Source: Edaphochlamys debaryana
Lineage: Eukaryota; Chlorophyta; Chlorophyceae; Chlamydomonadales
Reading direction: 5' to 3'
Assembly: GCA_016858145.1 (NCBI GenBank)
Contig: JAEHOE010000002.1
Location: 248,001 to 312,000, forward strand
DNA length: 64,000 nucleotides
The notes beneath the pieces were generated by a model that was not told where the DNA came from, searched no databases, and worked only from the letters and a program-made list of their open reading frames with translations. Made by a program: the position numbers and the translations under genes. Positions 11,701-22,600 of this stretch are shown here, in pieces (positions within the stretch are counted from its first letter, which is position 1; each line of letters opens with the position of its first letter).

Positions 11701-12231
11701 GGACAACACTGTGTGACACTGCGGGACTCCGCGCCGTCAAGGGCGGCCGGGACCGGAGGCTCTATGTGTAACGCGCCCGACATCCCTCAAAGTTGACACG
11801 CCTCCAACTTACGCCACGACTGCGCCCGCTCAGACACCCCCCTCATGCCCCCCGCCATGTGGCCACAGTCCACAAGCGTCTTCGACGCTCAAGCATAGCC
11901 CACCCCAGCCATCCGAGCCCGACTACGCCCTGCTCCGCGCCTGCGCTCCCTTGTCAATAGGAAACGCGCCCAAGGGCTTCCCGTAGCCCGCCTAGCCGAA
12001 CCCTATGTGCTGCACAGCACAGGATGGGGTAGAGCCTGTCCGCCCGTGCAACTGCATAATCCGCGTCCGTAATCCCTGGGATCCCCAGGATGTAGCAGCC
12101 TCACCATTGCCGTGTCCATGAAGCTCACACGACCCTCGAGGCCTCGACCCTACCTCGAGCCTAAGCTAGCGACATTCGCTTCGACATCCTAGCCGTGCCC
12201 AAACCTCCCCGAACGGGCGGTCTGGGCCCCC

Positions 12232-12550
12232 GCCACCCCGCCTTGCCGCGCCGAACAAACTGCACAGCACAGGAGAGGGTGCGGTCCCCATCTAAGCCAT
12301 CATAACTCCGGGCTACCCCGCCTTGCCCGACCGCATGTACTGCACAGCGCACTGCACTGGCCACTGCACCCGCCCTGACCGCTCCCCACTAGCCTGCCTG
12401 CCCCTGAGCCAAGCCGCCATCACCGGGGAGAGGAGCGGGGTCCCCACCCAAGCCAACATAACTAGCATAGCAGTGGGCCCCCCGTCTACGCCAAAGATAG
12501 ATCCCGCGAGCTACCCCGCCTTGCCAGATCGCATGTACTGCACCGCGCTG
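12232..12550 (-). repeat. Three copies of the transporter's terminal codons
   Basis: On the minus strand the true end (12550-12511) encodes AVQYMRSGKAG plus stop. A copy at about 12346-12313 encodes the same eleven residues and stop, with third-base changes. A more decayed copy at about 12268-12233 reads AVQFVRRGKAGW and has lost the stop. Some downstream sequence is duplicated with them. Confidence 0.8.
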
Positions 12551-15500
12551 TACCAGGCGCCGCCCGCGCAGTTCATGACAATGCCTGCCACGTTGACCGC
12601 GTGGAACTTGACTCCGCCCAACAGGAAGAACCCCAGCACGCTGCTCACAACGCCCTTCAACACGCCGACCACAGACGTGGTCAGCGCAGAGTTGAGCTGC
12701 GTGCAGAGAATCACGCTGCCCGTTAAAATGCCCTCGGTTACGGCGGTGGTCGCAAGCCATCCCGCGAAGCCCAGCCCGCTCATTCGCTCGCGAACCGCCG
12801 CGAGCGCGATCGGCGCCTTTGCGCCCTCGCCGCTCGCGATAGTCGTGACGCACAGCAGCGGCACGCCAATGACGCAGATGCTGTACAACAGCTCCGTGGC
12901 GCTGAGCGGGCCTGAACTGGGGCCCGAGTCGGGCCCGCTCGGGCCCGGGCCCAGGCCGGGCCCGTCGAGGCCCGGGCCGCCGCCCGGCGGCGCCGAGCTG
13001 GCGTTAGTCATGTGCGACAGCGGGCTGGCGCGGGCGCTCACGTTGGCCCCGCCCGCGTGGGCTGTGAGGTGCACGTGGCGGTCAACGCCCGTACTGTGCC
13101 CGTGCGCGATCTCGTGCCCGTGCCCGTGCTCGGCCGCCGCCGCGCCGGCCCCGCCGCCTTTGCCCGTCGTCAGCTCGTCCCCCGTGGGATGGGCGTGGTG
13201 AATGTTCAGACCCAGGTGGTGGTGGTGGGAGCCGTCTCCCGCTCCCCCCGAGGAGGGCGGAGCGACCAGGGTCGAGGAGAGCGCGGCCGCCGCGCGGCGG
13301 CGCGCGGCCGCCGCCGCCGCCGCCCCGCCGCCGCCGCCCGTGGCCCGCTCTGCCAGCAGGATGTAGACCGACTGCAGTACGGCGCAGACCAAGGCCAGGA
13401 AGTAGCCCTGAGAGGGGGGGGGTAGGAGAGGGGGAGGGGAAGGCGGTGAAGCCTTGACGAGGAGGGAGGCGGAGGTGGGTGGGAGGGAGGAGGGCGCGAG
13501 GGCACACATAGGCATGGGGCCCCCCGGACAAGTGCCACCGCCGCGGAACTCGCCGGCGGAACCCGCAGCCCATGCCGCCCGTGCCACCCCCAGGGCTCTC
13601 CCTTGCCGTTGAAGCCCCGGGCTGTATCCGTATCCGCGTCCCAGCAGCCGCCCCTCAGCAGCTGCCCGGTAATTCCACAAGCTACGGGACGCCGCTCGCC
13701 TTTCTGCAGACCCACAACGCCGGAGAGCGACAGGCCGTAGCCGTGTCATGACTCGGCTGTACCCCTACCATGGACGACCCCCGGCTCCACGCACGTGGCC
13801 CGAGAAGGACAGGCCGTGGCCGTGCCATGGAGCAAGCAATAACTATCACTAGCCCTGAAGTAGCCCTAAAGTGACTTGTACCGCCTGCGATCTCGCCACC
13901 GTCCCACTCACGTTGCCCGAGAAGGACAGGTCCCCCGCCCCCGCCACCAGGCAGCCGCCCACGATGAGGAGCACGGAGAAGGTGGTGGAGGAGTCGGGCA
14001 GGCGCCGCTCCACCACGGCCTGCGGGGGGTGGGCGAGCGGGTGTGAAGGGCTGCTCGTGTGAGCCTGGGACGTGTACCGGTCAGCGCGGCGGAGAGCCGG
14101 CCAGTCCTAGGGGAGCACGAAAGCCGCAAGCCCGACCCATCGAGCGGGCGAGCCGGCGGGCGAGTGGGTGTGAAGGGCTGCTCGTGTGAGCCGGGGAGTC
14201 GCATGCGCGGCGAATAAAACACATGTGCATGAGGTACATGGCGGTGCATGGGTGTGAGCGTGCGGTGCAGCATGGGTGACAGGCTGCTCGGGGCGCGACG
14301 GGCCCCGCATCCCCCTCCCCTTTCCCCTAGTGCCATCGGGGCAGGGGGGCGTGCGGGCGCCGCTCCACCAGGGCCCGCTGGTCACTCCGCGTGAGCAGGG
14401 GCCGGCCTGCTGCTCGCGACCGGCCTAGGGTCCACATCCCCCTCCCAAGTGCCACCATGCCCAGTACGGAGGGAGCATGTGGCCGTACCACACCCGTACG
14501 TACGGCACCCGTACGATTCGACGCACGCACCTTGGCGCCCAGCACCATGACGGGCGTGAGGCGCTTCAGCGTGTTGTACATCGGTACGGACAGGAACGCC
14601 AGGCTGTACAGCACGAGCAGCGCGTGGCCGCAGTAGCAGCCCGCCAGCGGGAAGAGGCTCTGCAGCCGTACATTCCGTACGGCGGGGATCCGTACCAGGC
14701 CCAGCGTGCCCAGGGCCTGCAGTACGACCACCGTGGTCACGGTCTGTACGAGCAGGATGGCGTTGGGCAGAGGGAAGACGAGCACCGCGTACTTGTTCAC
14801 TGCGGGTGTGTGTGTGTGGGGGGGGGAAGCGGGTAATGAGAGGGGTTTCAAGGGACGTGTCAGTTGCAGAACCGTGTGGGGTGCAGGACGAGCACCGCGT
14901 GCTTGTTCACTGCGGGGACGAAAGGGGGAAGATGGAGGCGGTTTGAGGCGCTTACGGCGAACTGGTCGGGGTGGGGCCTGAGGGGGGGGGGCAGCGGGAA
15001 GACCAGCACGGAGTACGTGTTCATTCCGGGAGGGGGGTTCGGGGGGTTCGGGGGAAGGGATTTGAGGGGCTTGCGTGGGTGGTTGTGGAGTGCTTTCGAA
15101 AGTGGTCAGGGCGCTAGCGGCGGCGGGAGGATCGGGCCGGGGGATGTAAGGTGGGAGGCAGAGGTGGTTGTGTATGGTGGGAGGGGGATCAGGTAGGTGG
15201 ATGAGTGGCGGGGCCCGGCAATTCGGGAGCACTACTTGTGCACTGCGGGAAGGAGGGTCGGGGGCATGGCGGGGGTTTGGCATGTGCACAGGCAGGGGTG
15301 GGTTTTGCTGGGGATGAGCAGGTGTGCGATGTGAGAGATCGAGGCAGGAGAGACCCAGGTGGGATGGGCAGAGGAACGTGGGGCCGGCCTTGTGTGGGCT
15401 GCCGAGGTTTGCATTAAGCATATGCACGGGCAAGCTGCTTTCTGTTATGGGATAGGCGGACCGGCAGGTTTGGGAAGCTGCAGTGGCAGAGGTCGGCGGT

Positions 15501-15877
15501 AATCCCGAAATTCGGAAGGATGGCGCGGGTCCGGAGGGTCATGGTGGGGGTGTACCTTGGGGAGTGAAGAGACGATGGGTGCAGTGGCACCACCCTCCGC
15601 CGCCCTTCCCGCTCCCTCCCTGCAACAAGCAACCACGGGACCACGCACATCCCCGCTACGCTCACCAAAGTTGGCTGCCACGGCCACAGCGCCGTCTGCG
15701 GGAAAGGTGAGCGCGGGTCACAGCCAACAGGTTGGGGGGCCAGGTAGCGGGGCGTGGGGTAACCCCTTAGTGCAACAGCCGAGCCCGCGCCAGGAATCCT
15801 TGACCGTATCAGTAAAGGGCTTTGTCAGTGCCCTCGAGCGACTTACAGACGAACGCCACGAGCAGGCCGAGCCACAT
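12511..15877 (-). CDS. Nucleotide-sugar-transporter-like protein (SLC35D/TPT type) with His-rich loop
   Basis: Exons on the minus strand: 15877-15847, 15695-15666, 14799-14531, 14019-13912 and 13407-12511. They join in frame to give 444 residues, about ten predicted membrane helices. The start MWLGLLVAFV runs into VAANFVNKYAVLVFPLPNA. The pattern of NKY near the start, PMYNTLKRLTPVMV, and CTQLNSALTTSVVGVLKG then NVAGIVMNCAGGAWYS near the end follows the SLC35D/GDP-mannose-transporter branch. Those proteins exchange nucleotide sugars for nucleoside monophosphates in Golgi or ER membranes. The GALNK substrate motif of GDP-mannose carriers is not visible, so the substrate is unknown. An unusual loop of about 150 residues (poly-Ala, Gly/Pro and His-rich) separates helices 6 and 7. 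The first two exons are only 31 and 30 bases, so the 5' end is the weakest part. The gene is divergent from the one at 16324. Confidence 0.72.
14885..15030 (-). pseudogene. Intronic echoes of the 5' edge of transporter exon 3
   Basis: Two degraded copies lie in intron 2. 14885-14918 contains AGCACCGCGTGCTTGTTCAC, against AGCACCGCGTACTTGTTCAC at the real edge, 14781-14800. 14991-15030 contains AGCACGGAGTACGTGTTCA. The first keeps a usable acceptor. Confidence 0.75.
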
Positions 15878-16323
15878 TTTCCGCGGTTGCTCGGCAGGCG
15901 CAGCTCCTTCCGCTTCACCGCTCGGCTGACTCCCGTAGCCAGCTGTGCACTCGCCGCGTACAGGTTCCAGCTTAATAGCCCTTAAAAAGGGAGCACTGCA
16001 CCAGCACTAACGCGCCACGACAATCCAGCGGTCGTTCCTGTCAGCAATGCTCTTTATGGACGCGTATCAGCTCATGGACACCTCGAGGGCACGGTCGGCG
16101 TCTTCTGCCGTGGAGCATGCATGTTGCACCAGCTGTCGGCGAGCGAGGTTATTAACATGCAAGCTTGTGTCCGTTTGGTGGATGGATAACTGGGTTAGGC
16201 TTGCACGGCCGTCACAGGGGCTGCCCCTTTCGTGCGCATGGACAGCATCCCAGGGCTCATGGCCTCGCCCGCGCTGTCTGCCTGTAAATGCCTGCTCTGT
16301 ACCCACACACATAAAGACTTACC
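15878..16323. promoter_or_regulatory. Shared divergent promoter region
   Basis: About 446 bases separate the start codons of the minus-strand transporter and the plus-strand AIRIM-like gene. It is less GC-rich than its surroundings and contains TTAATAGCCCTTAAAAAGGG near 15972. No defined operator was recognised. Confidence 0.45.
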
Positions 16324-18638
16324 ATGAACCTCAGTGCGTTCAAGACCTCGCTGCTGCGCTTCGACGAGGCGCTGGAGAAATGGCTGGCGCTGCAGGTGCG
16401 CCGGCGGTCGACTTTACACGTCGCTGAGCGATTCACTACGCGCATGGGACTGGCGCCGGTCTCGCGCGCCGGCCCAGCGCAACTCGCACAGAGACCTCCG
16501 ACCTCATGGCCCCCCGACGCCCCTCCGCTTGACACCCCACCGCCCCTTGTCAGGATGCGTCCAACCGGCTTCTTAAGAACGCGGGCAACATCCTGCAGCG
16601 CCTGCCGGTGCGTGCATGCCAGGCCCTGGGTGACGTAGGGGCCAGCTGGGGTCGCTGCAGGGGGTTGGGGTCCGGTCGTGGGGTTGGGGTGCGGCCCACC
16701 TTCAGGGTGCGCTCTCCGCCCTCTCCGGCCCCCCCTCCCCCACCCCCGCCTGACTCTCACCTGGGTCCCGAGACTGCACACGTCGACAGGCTGCCCTCGT
16801 TGACCCTAACCTCGTCGGCCCCGCTCCGTGCCCCGTCGAGCCCTCTCCCCCTTCCCCTCCCTCCCTCCCTCACCACCTCCCCGCCTTGCTGCCCCACGCC
16901 TGCAGCTGCTGGCAGAGCGCCGCACGCCCCCTCCCCTCCCCTCCCCCCCTCCCCTGGTCCACCCTTGCCCCCGCCCCTCCCTCCCTCACCACCCCATCCA
17001 CCCCGCTGTCCCCCCGGCCCCCTCCGCCAGATACGCAGGTGCTGACGGAGCTCCGCACCCCTCCTTGCCTCTCCTCCCCAGCCACCCCTCCTCCCTCTCC
17101 CCTCCCCACCCACCCCTCTTCCCACTGTCCCTCTCTCCCTAACCACCCCAGCCACCCCACTGCCCCCCACTCGCAGGTGCTGGCGGAGCGGCGCCACTTC
17201 TCGGCCCTGCCCGACCCTGCCGCGCTGCAGGCCCTGGTGCAGGCCAAGCTGCTGAGGGCGCTGGAGGCGGTCCTGGGGCGGCTGCAGGCCAACCTGTGGG
17301 TTGGGGGGGGGATGGGGGAATGGGGGGATGGGGCTGTGGTGTTGGTGCTGGTGGTGGGAGTGAAGTGCCGAGCTACTGGGCTACTGGGCTGAGGGCTGCT
17401 GGGGCTGGGATCAGGGCTGGGGCTGGGGCTGGGGCGGCTGCAGGCCAACCTGTGGGTGGAAGGGAAACGCTGTAGTTGGAGTGGGGTGGTGGACTGGTAT
17501 GCCCCCCTGCGGGTGCCAGCACCTGTGACGAGCAGCATGCGCGGCCGTGGCGCCAGGGGCTGGGGGCGGTGCGGGGGCGGCTGCAGGCCGACCTGTGGGT
17601 GTGGGGGGGTTCGGGGCTGCTGGGGCTAGGGGGCTGGGGGGCTGGGGGCTTGCAGGCAAAGCTGTTGGCTCGTCCGCGGCTCCTGACGCAACTCTGACCC
17701 CCCAACCCCAACCCCAACCTCGTCCCCATCCCCCAACCCCGATCCCGACCCCGCGTTCCCGGCAACCCCACCCCACCCCCGTCCCGCCAGGTCTGAGCTG
17801 GAGGGCGTGGTGCGGGCACAGGAGCGGCAGGCGGTGGCGTGCTGGCGGCTGCTGGGGGAGCTGGGGCCGGCGGCGGCGGCGAACCCGGTGCCGGCGGCGG
17901 GCGCCAGCGTGGCTGCGCTGGTGGAGGCGGTGGAGGACGTGTGGTGAGCGGGATTCTGGTTCCGGGATCCAAGATTCGGAGTCCGGGATCCAAAGTTCGG
18001 GACTGGGATCTGAGGACTGAAATCTGGGGTGCAGAACCTAGGATGGAGGGTTGTGGGTCGGCGGGGGGTGGATAGGTTCACTGGTGGAGGCGATGGAGGA
18101 CGTGGGGTGAGGGGGGGGGGTCAGGGGAAAGCCTTTCAAAGGTTACCCTCCCCTTCCACCTTTCCATCCCCTCGCCCCTTAGGCGCTGCTGCCGTGACGA
18201 CCTGGCGGTGCGGGCGGCGGCGCTGGGGGCCCTGGGCCTCACCACACCGCCCCCGGCCTTCGCGGAGCTGGAGGCGGCGCTGAGGGGTGAGGGAGGCCGG
18301 CAGCGGGGCTCGGAAGCTTTGTGGAAGGGGTCGGGCGGGGCGGGGCGGGGTGGGGTAGGGTGGGGCGAGGCGAGGCGCGGTGGGGTGGGGTGGGGTGGGG
18401 CCGGGTGCAGTGGGGTCTGGGGCGGGGTGGGGTGGGGTGTGGTTCGGGGTGGGTGACAGCATGCGGCTGTGGGTGTTCTGGTGTCTCTGCACCCGCCGTA
18501 ACTCCCACGACGACGCGTCTTGCTAACCAACCCATCACGCCCCCCCCCCCCCCCCCGCCCTCCACAGCCTGCACCGGTCTATCGCCCTGGAGCGGCCCCG
18601 TGCTGCTGCTGCGCAATGTGGCGGCGGCGCTGCGATAG
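16324..18638 (+). CDS. Small helical protein resembling C1orf109/AIRIM ribosome-maturation factor
   Basis: Exons: 16324-16395, 16554-16607, 17177-17295, 17791-17943, 18183-18286 and 18568-18638. They join in frame to give 190 residues. The start MNLSAFKTSLLRFDEALEKW follows ACC, a good initiation context. The protein looks all-helical: an amphipathic N-terminal helix, a middle LQALVQAKLLRALEAVLGRL, then VEDVWRCCRDDLAVRAAALG, and an end with SGPVLLLRNVAAALR. Length (190 against about 200) and helix order, including a basic helix followed by an LxxL stretch, resemble C1orf109. In animals that protein works with AFG2-type AAA ATPases in late 60S maturation. The resemblance is from memory and weak at residue level. 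Several introns hold copies of the flanking exon ends, so exon 3 and its splice sites deserve transcript support. Confidence 0.5.
16901..17059 (+). pseudogene. Two intronic echoes of the 5' edge of AIRIM-like exon 3
   Basis: TGCAGCTGCTGGCAGAGCGC (16901-16920) and CGCAGGTGCTGACGGAGCTC (about 17034-17053) copy the real acceptor and exon start, CGCAGGTGCTGGCGGAGCGG, at 17172. Both keep the AG acceptor but run into CT-rich sequence after about ten codons. Confidence 0.8.
17425..17604 (+). pseudogene. Two intronic echoes of the 3' edge of AIRIM-like exon 3
   Basis: GGCGGCTGCAGGCCAACCTG followed by TGGGTGG at 17425-17460 repeats the real exon end and donor at 17278-17303. A second copy at 17561-17604 has GCCGACCTGTGGGTGTG. 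The first matches exactly over more than 25 bases. Confidence 0.85.
18079..18113 (+). pseudogene. Intronic echo of the 3' edge of AIRIM-like exon 4
   Basis: CTGGTGGAGGCGATGGAGGA followed by CGTGGGGTGAGG copies the exon end and donor at 17919-17949, about 160 bases downstream of the real donor. Confidence 0.85.
18331..18455 (+). repeat. G-rich GGGGT/GGGGC array in an intron
   Basis: Dense runs of four or more G (units GGGGCGGGGT and GGGGTGGGGT) lie in the last intron of the AIRIM-like gene. The strand could form G-quadruplexes in DNA or pre-mRNA. Nothing coding is visible. Confidence 0.7.
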
Positions 18639-19655
18639 GGTCCTGTGCGGAAGCCCCTCGAGGAGGGGGGGGCAGGGGCCAGGCGGGGCGCAGCCGGGCC
18701 CGACGCCGCCCGGCAGCGGCCCCCATGGGCGGCGCGGCGGCGCGGCGTACCATTAAGCGACGAGGAGCGGGCACGGGTCTGCTTGCACCCACCCTGGAGA
18801 ACGCGGCGGCAGCTGAGGCTCCTGCGGTGGGGTCCCGAGGGGGAAGTCTTGGCGGCAGGAGCACAGCGAGGCGGAGCGAGGGCCGAGGAAGCCGCACCAA
18901 AGGGCTGGGTGGGCCGGACGTTCATGGCCCTGCCTCTGGGACATGGACGTATGCTAGGCGCTGCGCCCGGGCACCGCTGCCGCCAGGTGGGCCTGGACTG
19001 GCCTGCCTGGGCCCTCTGTGCCCGGACGGGCAAGAGCCTGAGAGCGTGGGCAAGCGACGAGTGGGGAGCGGGGAGGTCGGCGGTCGCATCGCCGCGGTGG
19101 GCTCCACCGTCGCATGACCGCGGTCGGCTCCGCCGCCGGCCCTTCGCCCTGCTCAGTGACCCACATGGAGGGGAAGTAACGATTTCACGGTGAGCGGGGA
19201 TAGCAGTCGGGGGGGAGGGGTAAGACAAGGGATGGCCCCAGGGACAAGCTGAGGGGAAGACGAGGAATGGGCCGGGTTAGCGAGGCCCGCCAGCTGGCGC
19301 GTGCGCCTAGCAGTACGCCATGAACTTGGACGGCGCGCTTTCAAACACTTTTACCCTGGTCGCGCTCGCCGCGGCAGCCGCGTATACATGCGCTCCTTCA
19401 GAGCTGTGACTTAGCGTTGGGACCTGGACTGTCGCAGTCAAAACGTCCACTCCAGACTAAAAGTCTCTCTGTTGACCCGCTTGCACAAGCAACTCCAGAA
19501 AGGGTCAGCCTAGCTCCTTTGCCGCGCTCTACTGCTAGAGCTCTACCGATTCTACGCTTGTAGCGTGCGCCGGCGCATCGCGAGCGCGTCGCCAGCGAAA
19601 CGCGTTGGCCTACCTCCGCGAGGCGGCGTCGCGGCATCGGCCCATCCAGGGCGTG
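18639..19655. other. Intergenic region before the first SRCR gene
   Basis: No recognisable gene. Open frames here are explained by the high GC content, and none has a convincing start, domain or splice pattern. It should contain the 3' UTR of the AIRIM-like gene and the promoter of the SRCR gene. Confidence 0.55.
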
Positions 19656-22600
19656 ATGTGCAATGCTCACTTGCCAAGAAGGCGGCCCTCGCTTGCGCCG
19701 GGTCGTCGAAGAGCTGCGTGTACATGCGGCGTGATTGCCATGTTGCTCTGGGCGAGCACCACTGTGAGCCACGCATGGGGGCCGCCGCGCAGCATCTAGC
19801 TTTGTAACGTGACCACTTACCCGTTCAGCGCGCTGCGAAGGTCGTTTGCTCGCCACACCGCCACTCCTTCCAGCCCGCGCCGACATTTTGCGTCCCCCCG
19901 GCCCCCGGCAGGCATCAGCACAAGACGAGCCCGACGCTTGGACTCCGCCGCCGGTGGACGCCTCTCCTCCAGACCTCTATGACCCTGTCACCTTCAACCC
20001 GGGCCCGGACGGTGCCCCACCGCCCGAGACATTCTCACCGCCAGATGAGAACGGTAGGAGCCATGGGCTGGTGCGGCAAACCCGCGGGCTAGAGCTCTGC
20101 GGGCCGGCTAAAGCTGCGCGTCCTAGCACAGCACCTCCATTGCTGAACCCAGCATGAGTGATCTCACCGCCTAGGAGCGTGGAGGCTGGAAGACGCTAGC
20201 GAGCTAGTTACCAGGGGCCCGATATGAGGTAACCCCCGTGCTGCCCACTTCTGCGCCCTGTTCCCCCCCAAAGCAGGCACTCCACCGTCTTTGCCACGTC
20301 AGCCTCGGCCCCGCTCGCCGCCGCCGCACCCCCGATCGCCGCCCGTGCCGCCCTCGCCGCCCCCCGCCCCGCCCGCTCCGCCGCCGCCGGCGCCTCTCCC
20401 CATCCGTCTCGTGCAGAACACCTCCAGCGGCGGTATCGTCCAGGTGCGCTTGCCGTTCCTCCACAGACCCCGCTCGATTGTCGTGGGCTTGACCGTTTAA
20501 GGAGGGTTTCCGCGTATCCTGCAGAGCCCGTGCCACCGAGGCGGCCGCTCGTCCCAGCCGCGCATCCGCCTGTGCCCAACCCTATCGCGTGCAGACCCTC
20601 TCTCCCGTCTTCCCACTAATCCTCTAATCCTCTCCCGCTCTTCTCATGTCCCGATGCTAGCCTTACGCGAGCAGCCCTTGACCCCCACCCCGCCCATGCA
20701 AACCCACTCCACCCCACCCCCAATCTCTCACCCTGCGCAGCTCCAGGACCCCTCCAGCGGCGAGTGGGGCCTGGTCTGCGTCGACGCCACGGCGCTCAAC
20801 CCCCAGCTGCTGGTGCACCCGGGGTCGGACCTGGGGGCGGTGGCGCAGCTGGCGTGCGGCCAGGTGAGGGGCAAGAGGGGGGGCGGTGAGGGGGGCGCAG
20901 GGGTTTTGGGGGAGTTTCAGGGTTTGTGGTATTAGCGGACGCCCGGGCCACGTCAGCAGGGGATGGCCTGGGGGCGGTGGCGCAGCTGGCGTGCCGCCAG
21001 GTGAGGGCAAGGAGCTGAGAGGAGGGGGTTGACAGAGGGGGGTGGGCATAGGTGAGGTGGGTGGAGGCGCTGGGGGTGCAGCTGCCCCCCCTCACACCCC
21101 TCTCACCCCTCCCCCCACCCCACGCCCCCGCGCCACCCCTCCCCACCCCAGCTGGGCCTGCCGACCCGCAACGCCCGCGCCACGCTCCCCTTTCTGGCGG
21201 GACTCGTTGCTGCTGACTGGGCGCCGCTGCCCGCCAAGGCGGCCTTCTCGGACGCCTTTGCGCGGTGCCGCAATGCGCTGGACGTGGGGTCGTTGACGGG
21301 GTGCGATGGGCTGGTGGTGGTGGAGGTGAGGAGGGGGTACAGGGGGGTAGGGGGGCAGAGGACAGGGGAGGAGGGAGGGGAAGGGAGGAGACGCCTTGTC
21401 TGCTGAGCGGCATGCGTGCGAATGGCGACGAGGGCCTCAACCAGCAGGCCGCAACTGCCTCCCGCTGGTTGTCCTCTCCCATGGTCTCCCCCCCTCCTCT
21501 CCCAAACAGGGCCTGGCTGACAGCTGCGGGGCCGTGGGCGAGGAGCTGGAGCTGGGGGTGCGGCTGGTGCCCCTGATCGTGGAGTGCATAGGTGGGTGTA
21601 GGGGCCAGGGGCGCAGTTTGGGGGGCGGAGCCGTGGATTAAGGGGCGCAGCCGGTGGTGGAGTGGAGTGAAGCGATGCATTGACAGGGGGTTCAGGGTCG
21701 GGGGGTGGCGTGCGGGCCCGGGGCAGGGGGGCCCGGAGGAACGGGGCTCGACACGCTGGCCGCTACCGCAGCCACTGGTACCACCCCACACTGGTTTCGG
21801 TGGGCAGCCCACCGGCTGTTTACATGCGCCTGACTTGCGCCTGCACCTCTAGCCGGACCCGCCTTCAACCCACCACCGTGTCTCTCACCCCCCCGCCTCG
21901 GCCCCACTTCCCCGCCTTCATCGCAGGCGAGCTGCCGCCGTCGCCGCCTCCGCCCCCGCCGCCCAACACGCCCCCGCCGCCGCCCATCACGCTGCCGGCG
22001 CGCCTGGTGGATCCCGTCACGGGGGCGGAGGGGGGGGACCGGGGGCGTCTGGAGCTGCTGCAGGGGGACACGTGGGGCACGGTGTGCATGTGGATGCAGG
22101 GCGTGATCGAGATCGGGGTGGCACAGGTGAGAAGTGGGGGAGGGGCAGGGGGCAGGGCAGGGTGGGGGAGGGGGCGGGACGGGGGGAGACTGCGAACTCG
22201 TCCCTTATACGCATTTTCCCGCCCTTCCGCCCTCTACCCTTCTCCTCCGCAGTACGCCTGCCGCTACCTGGGCCTGCCCTGGTCCCGCCCCTCCCTGCGC
22301 CTGGTCCCCGCGGACCTACAGTCCAGGGCCGAGCGGTCACAGCGGAAGCAGCAGCCCTCGGTAATCCTCGAGGCCACGCACTGCACCCTCACCGAGCCCG
22401 GCCCCGGGGACGTTGAAGGGGCAACCCTGGCGCTCACGTGTGAGGACCTGACCAGCCGCGCCCTGACGCCCTGGGTGGGTGGGCGTGAGGGGAGGGCAGG
22501 GGAGGGCAGGGGAGGGCAGGAGGGGGGTGGCATGGAGGAGGGGAGGATGTGCGGCCACTGCGTGGCGTGAAAGATACCAGTCTCAATCTAAGGGCGGAAG

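Larger units (their letters stand above)
11375..12510. other. Convergent intergenic region with copies of both flanking gene ends
   Basis: It separates the stop of the five-FAS1 gene (11374) from the stop of the minus-strand transporter (12511). No gene is supportable. The left half holds degraded copies of the FAS1 terminal exon and 3' flank; the right half holds copies of the transporter's terminal codons. Confidence 0.7.

Noticed and set aside
14327..15433. 368-codon minus-strand frame through the transporter introns
   Set aside because: Only 14531-14799 is coding-like. The rest is GC-rich intron without stops, and reading it as one exon breaks the conserved transporter alignment.
18645..19193. 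183-codon frame just after the AIRIM-like stop
   Set aside because: It starts with GTG, is Arg/Ala-rich and matches no family I recognise. Stop-free frames are common by chance at this GC content.
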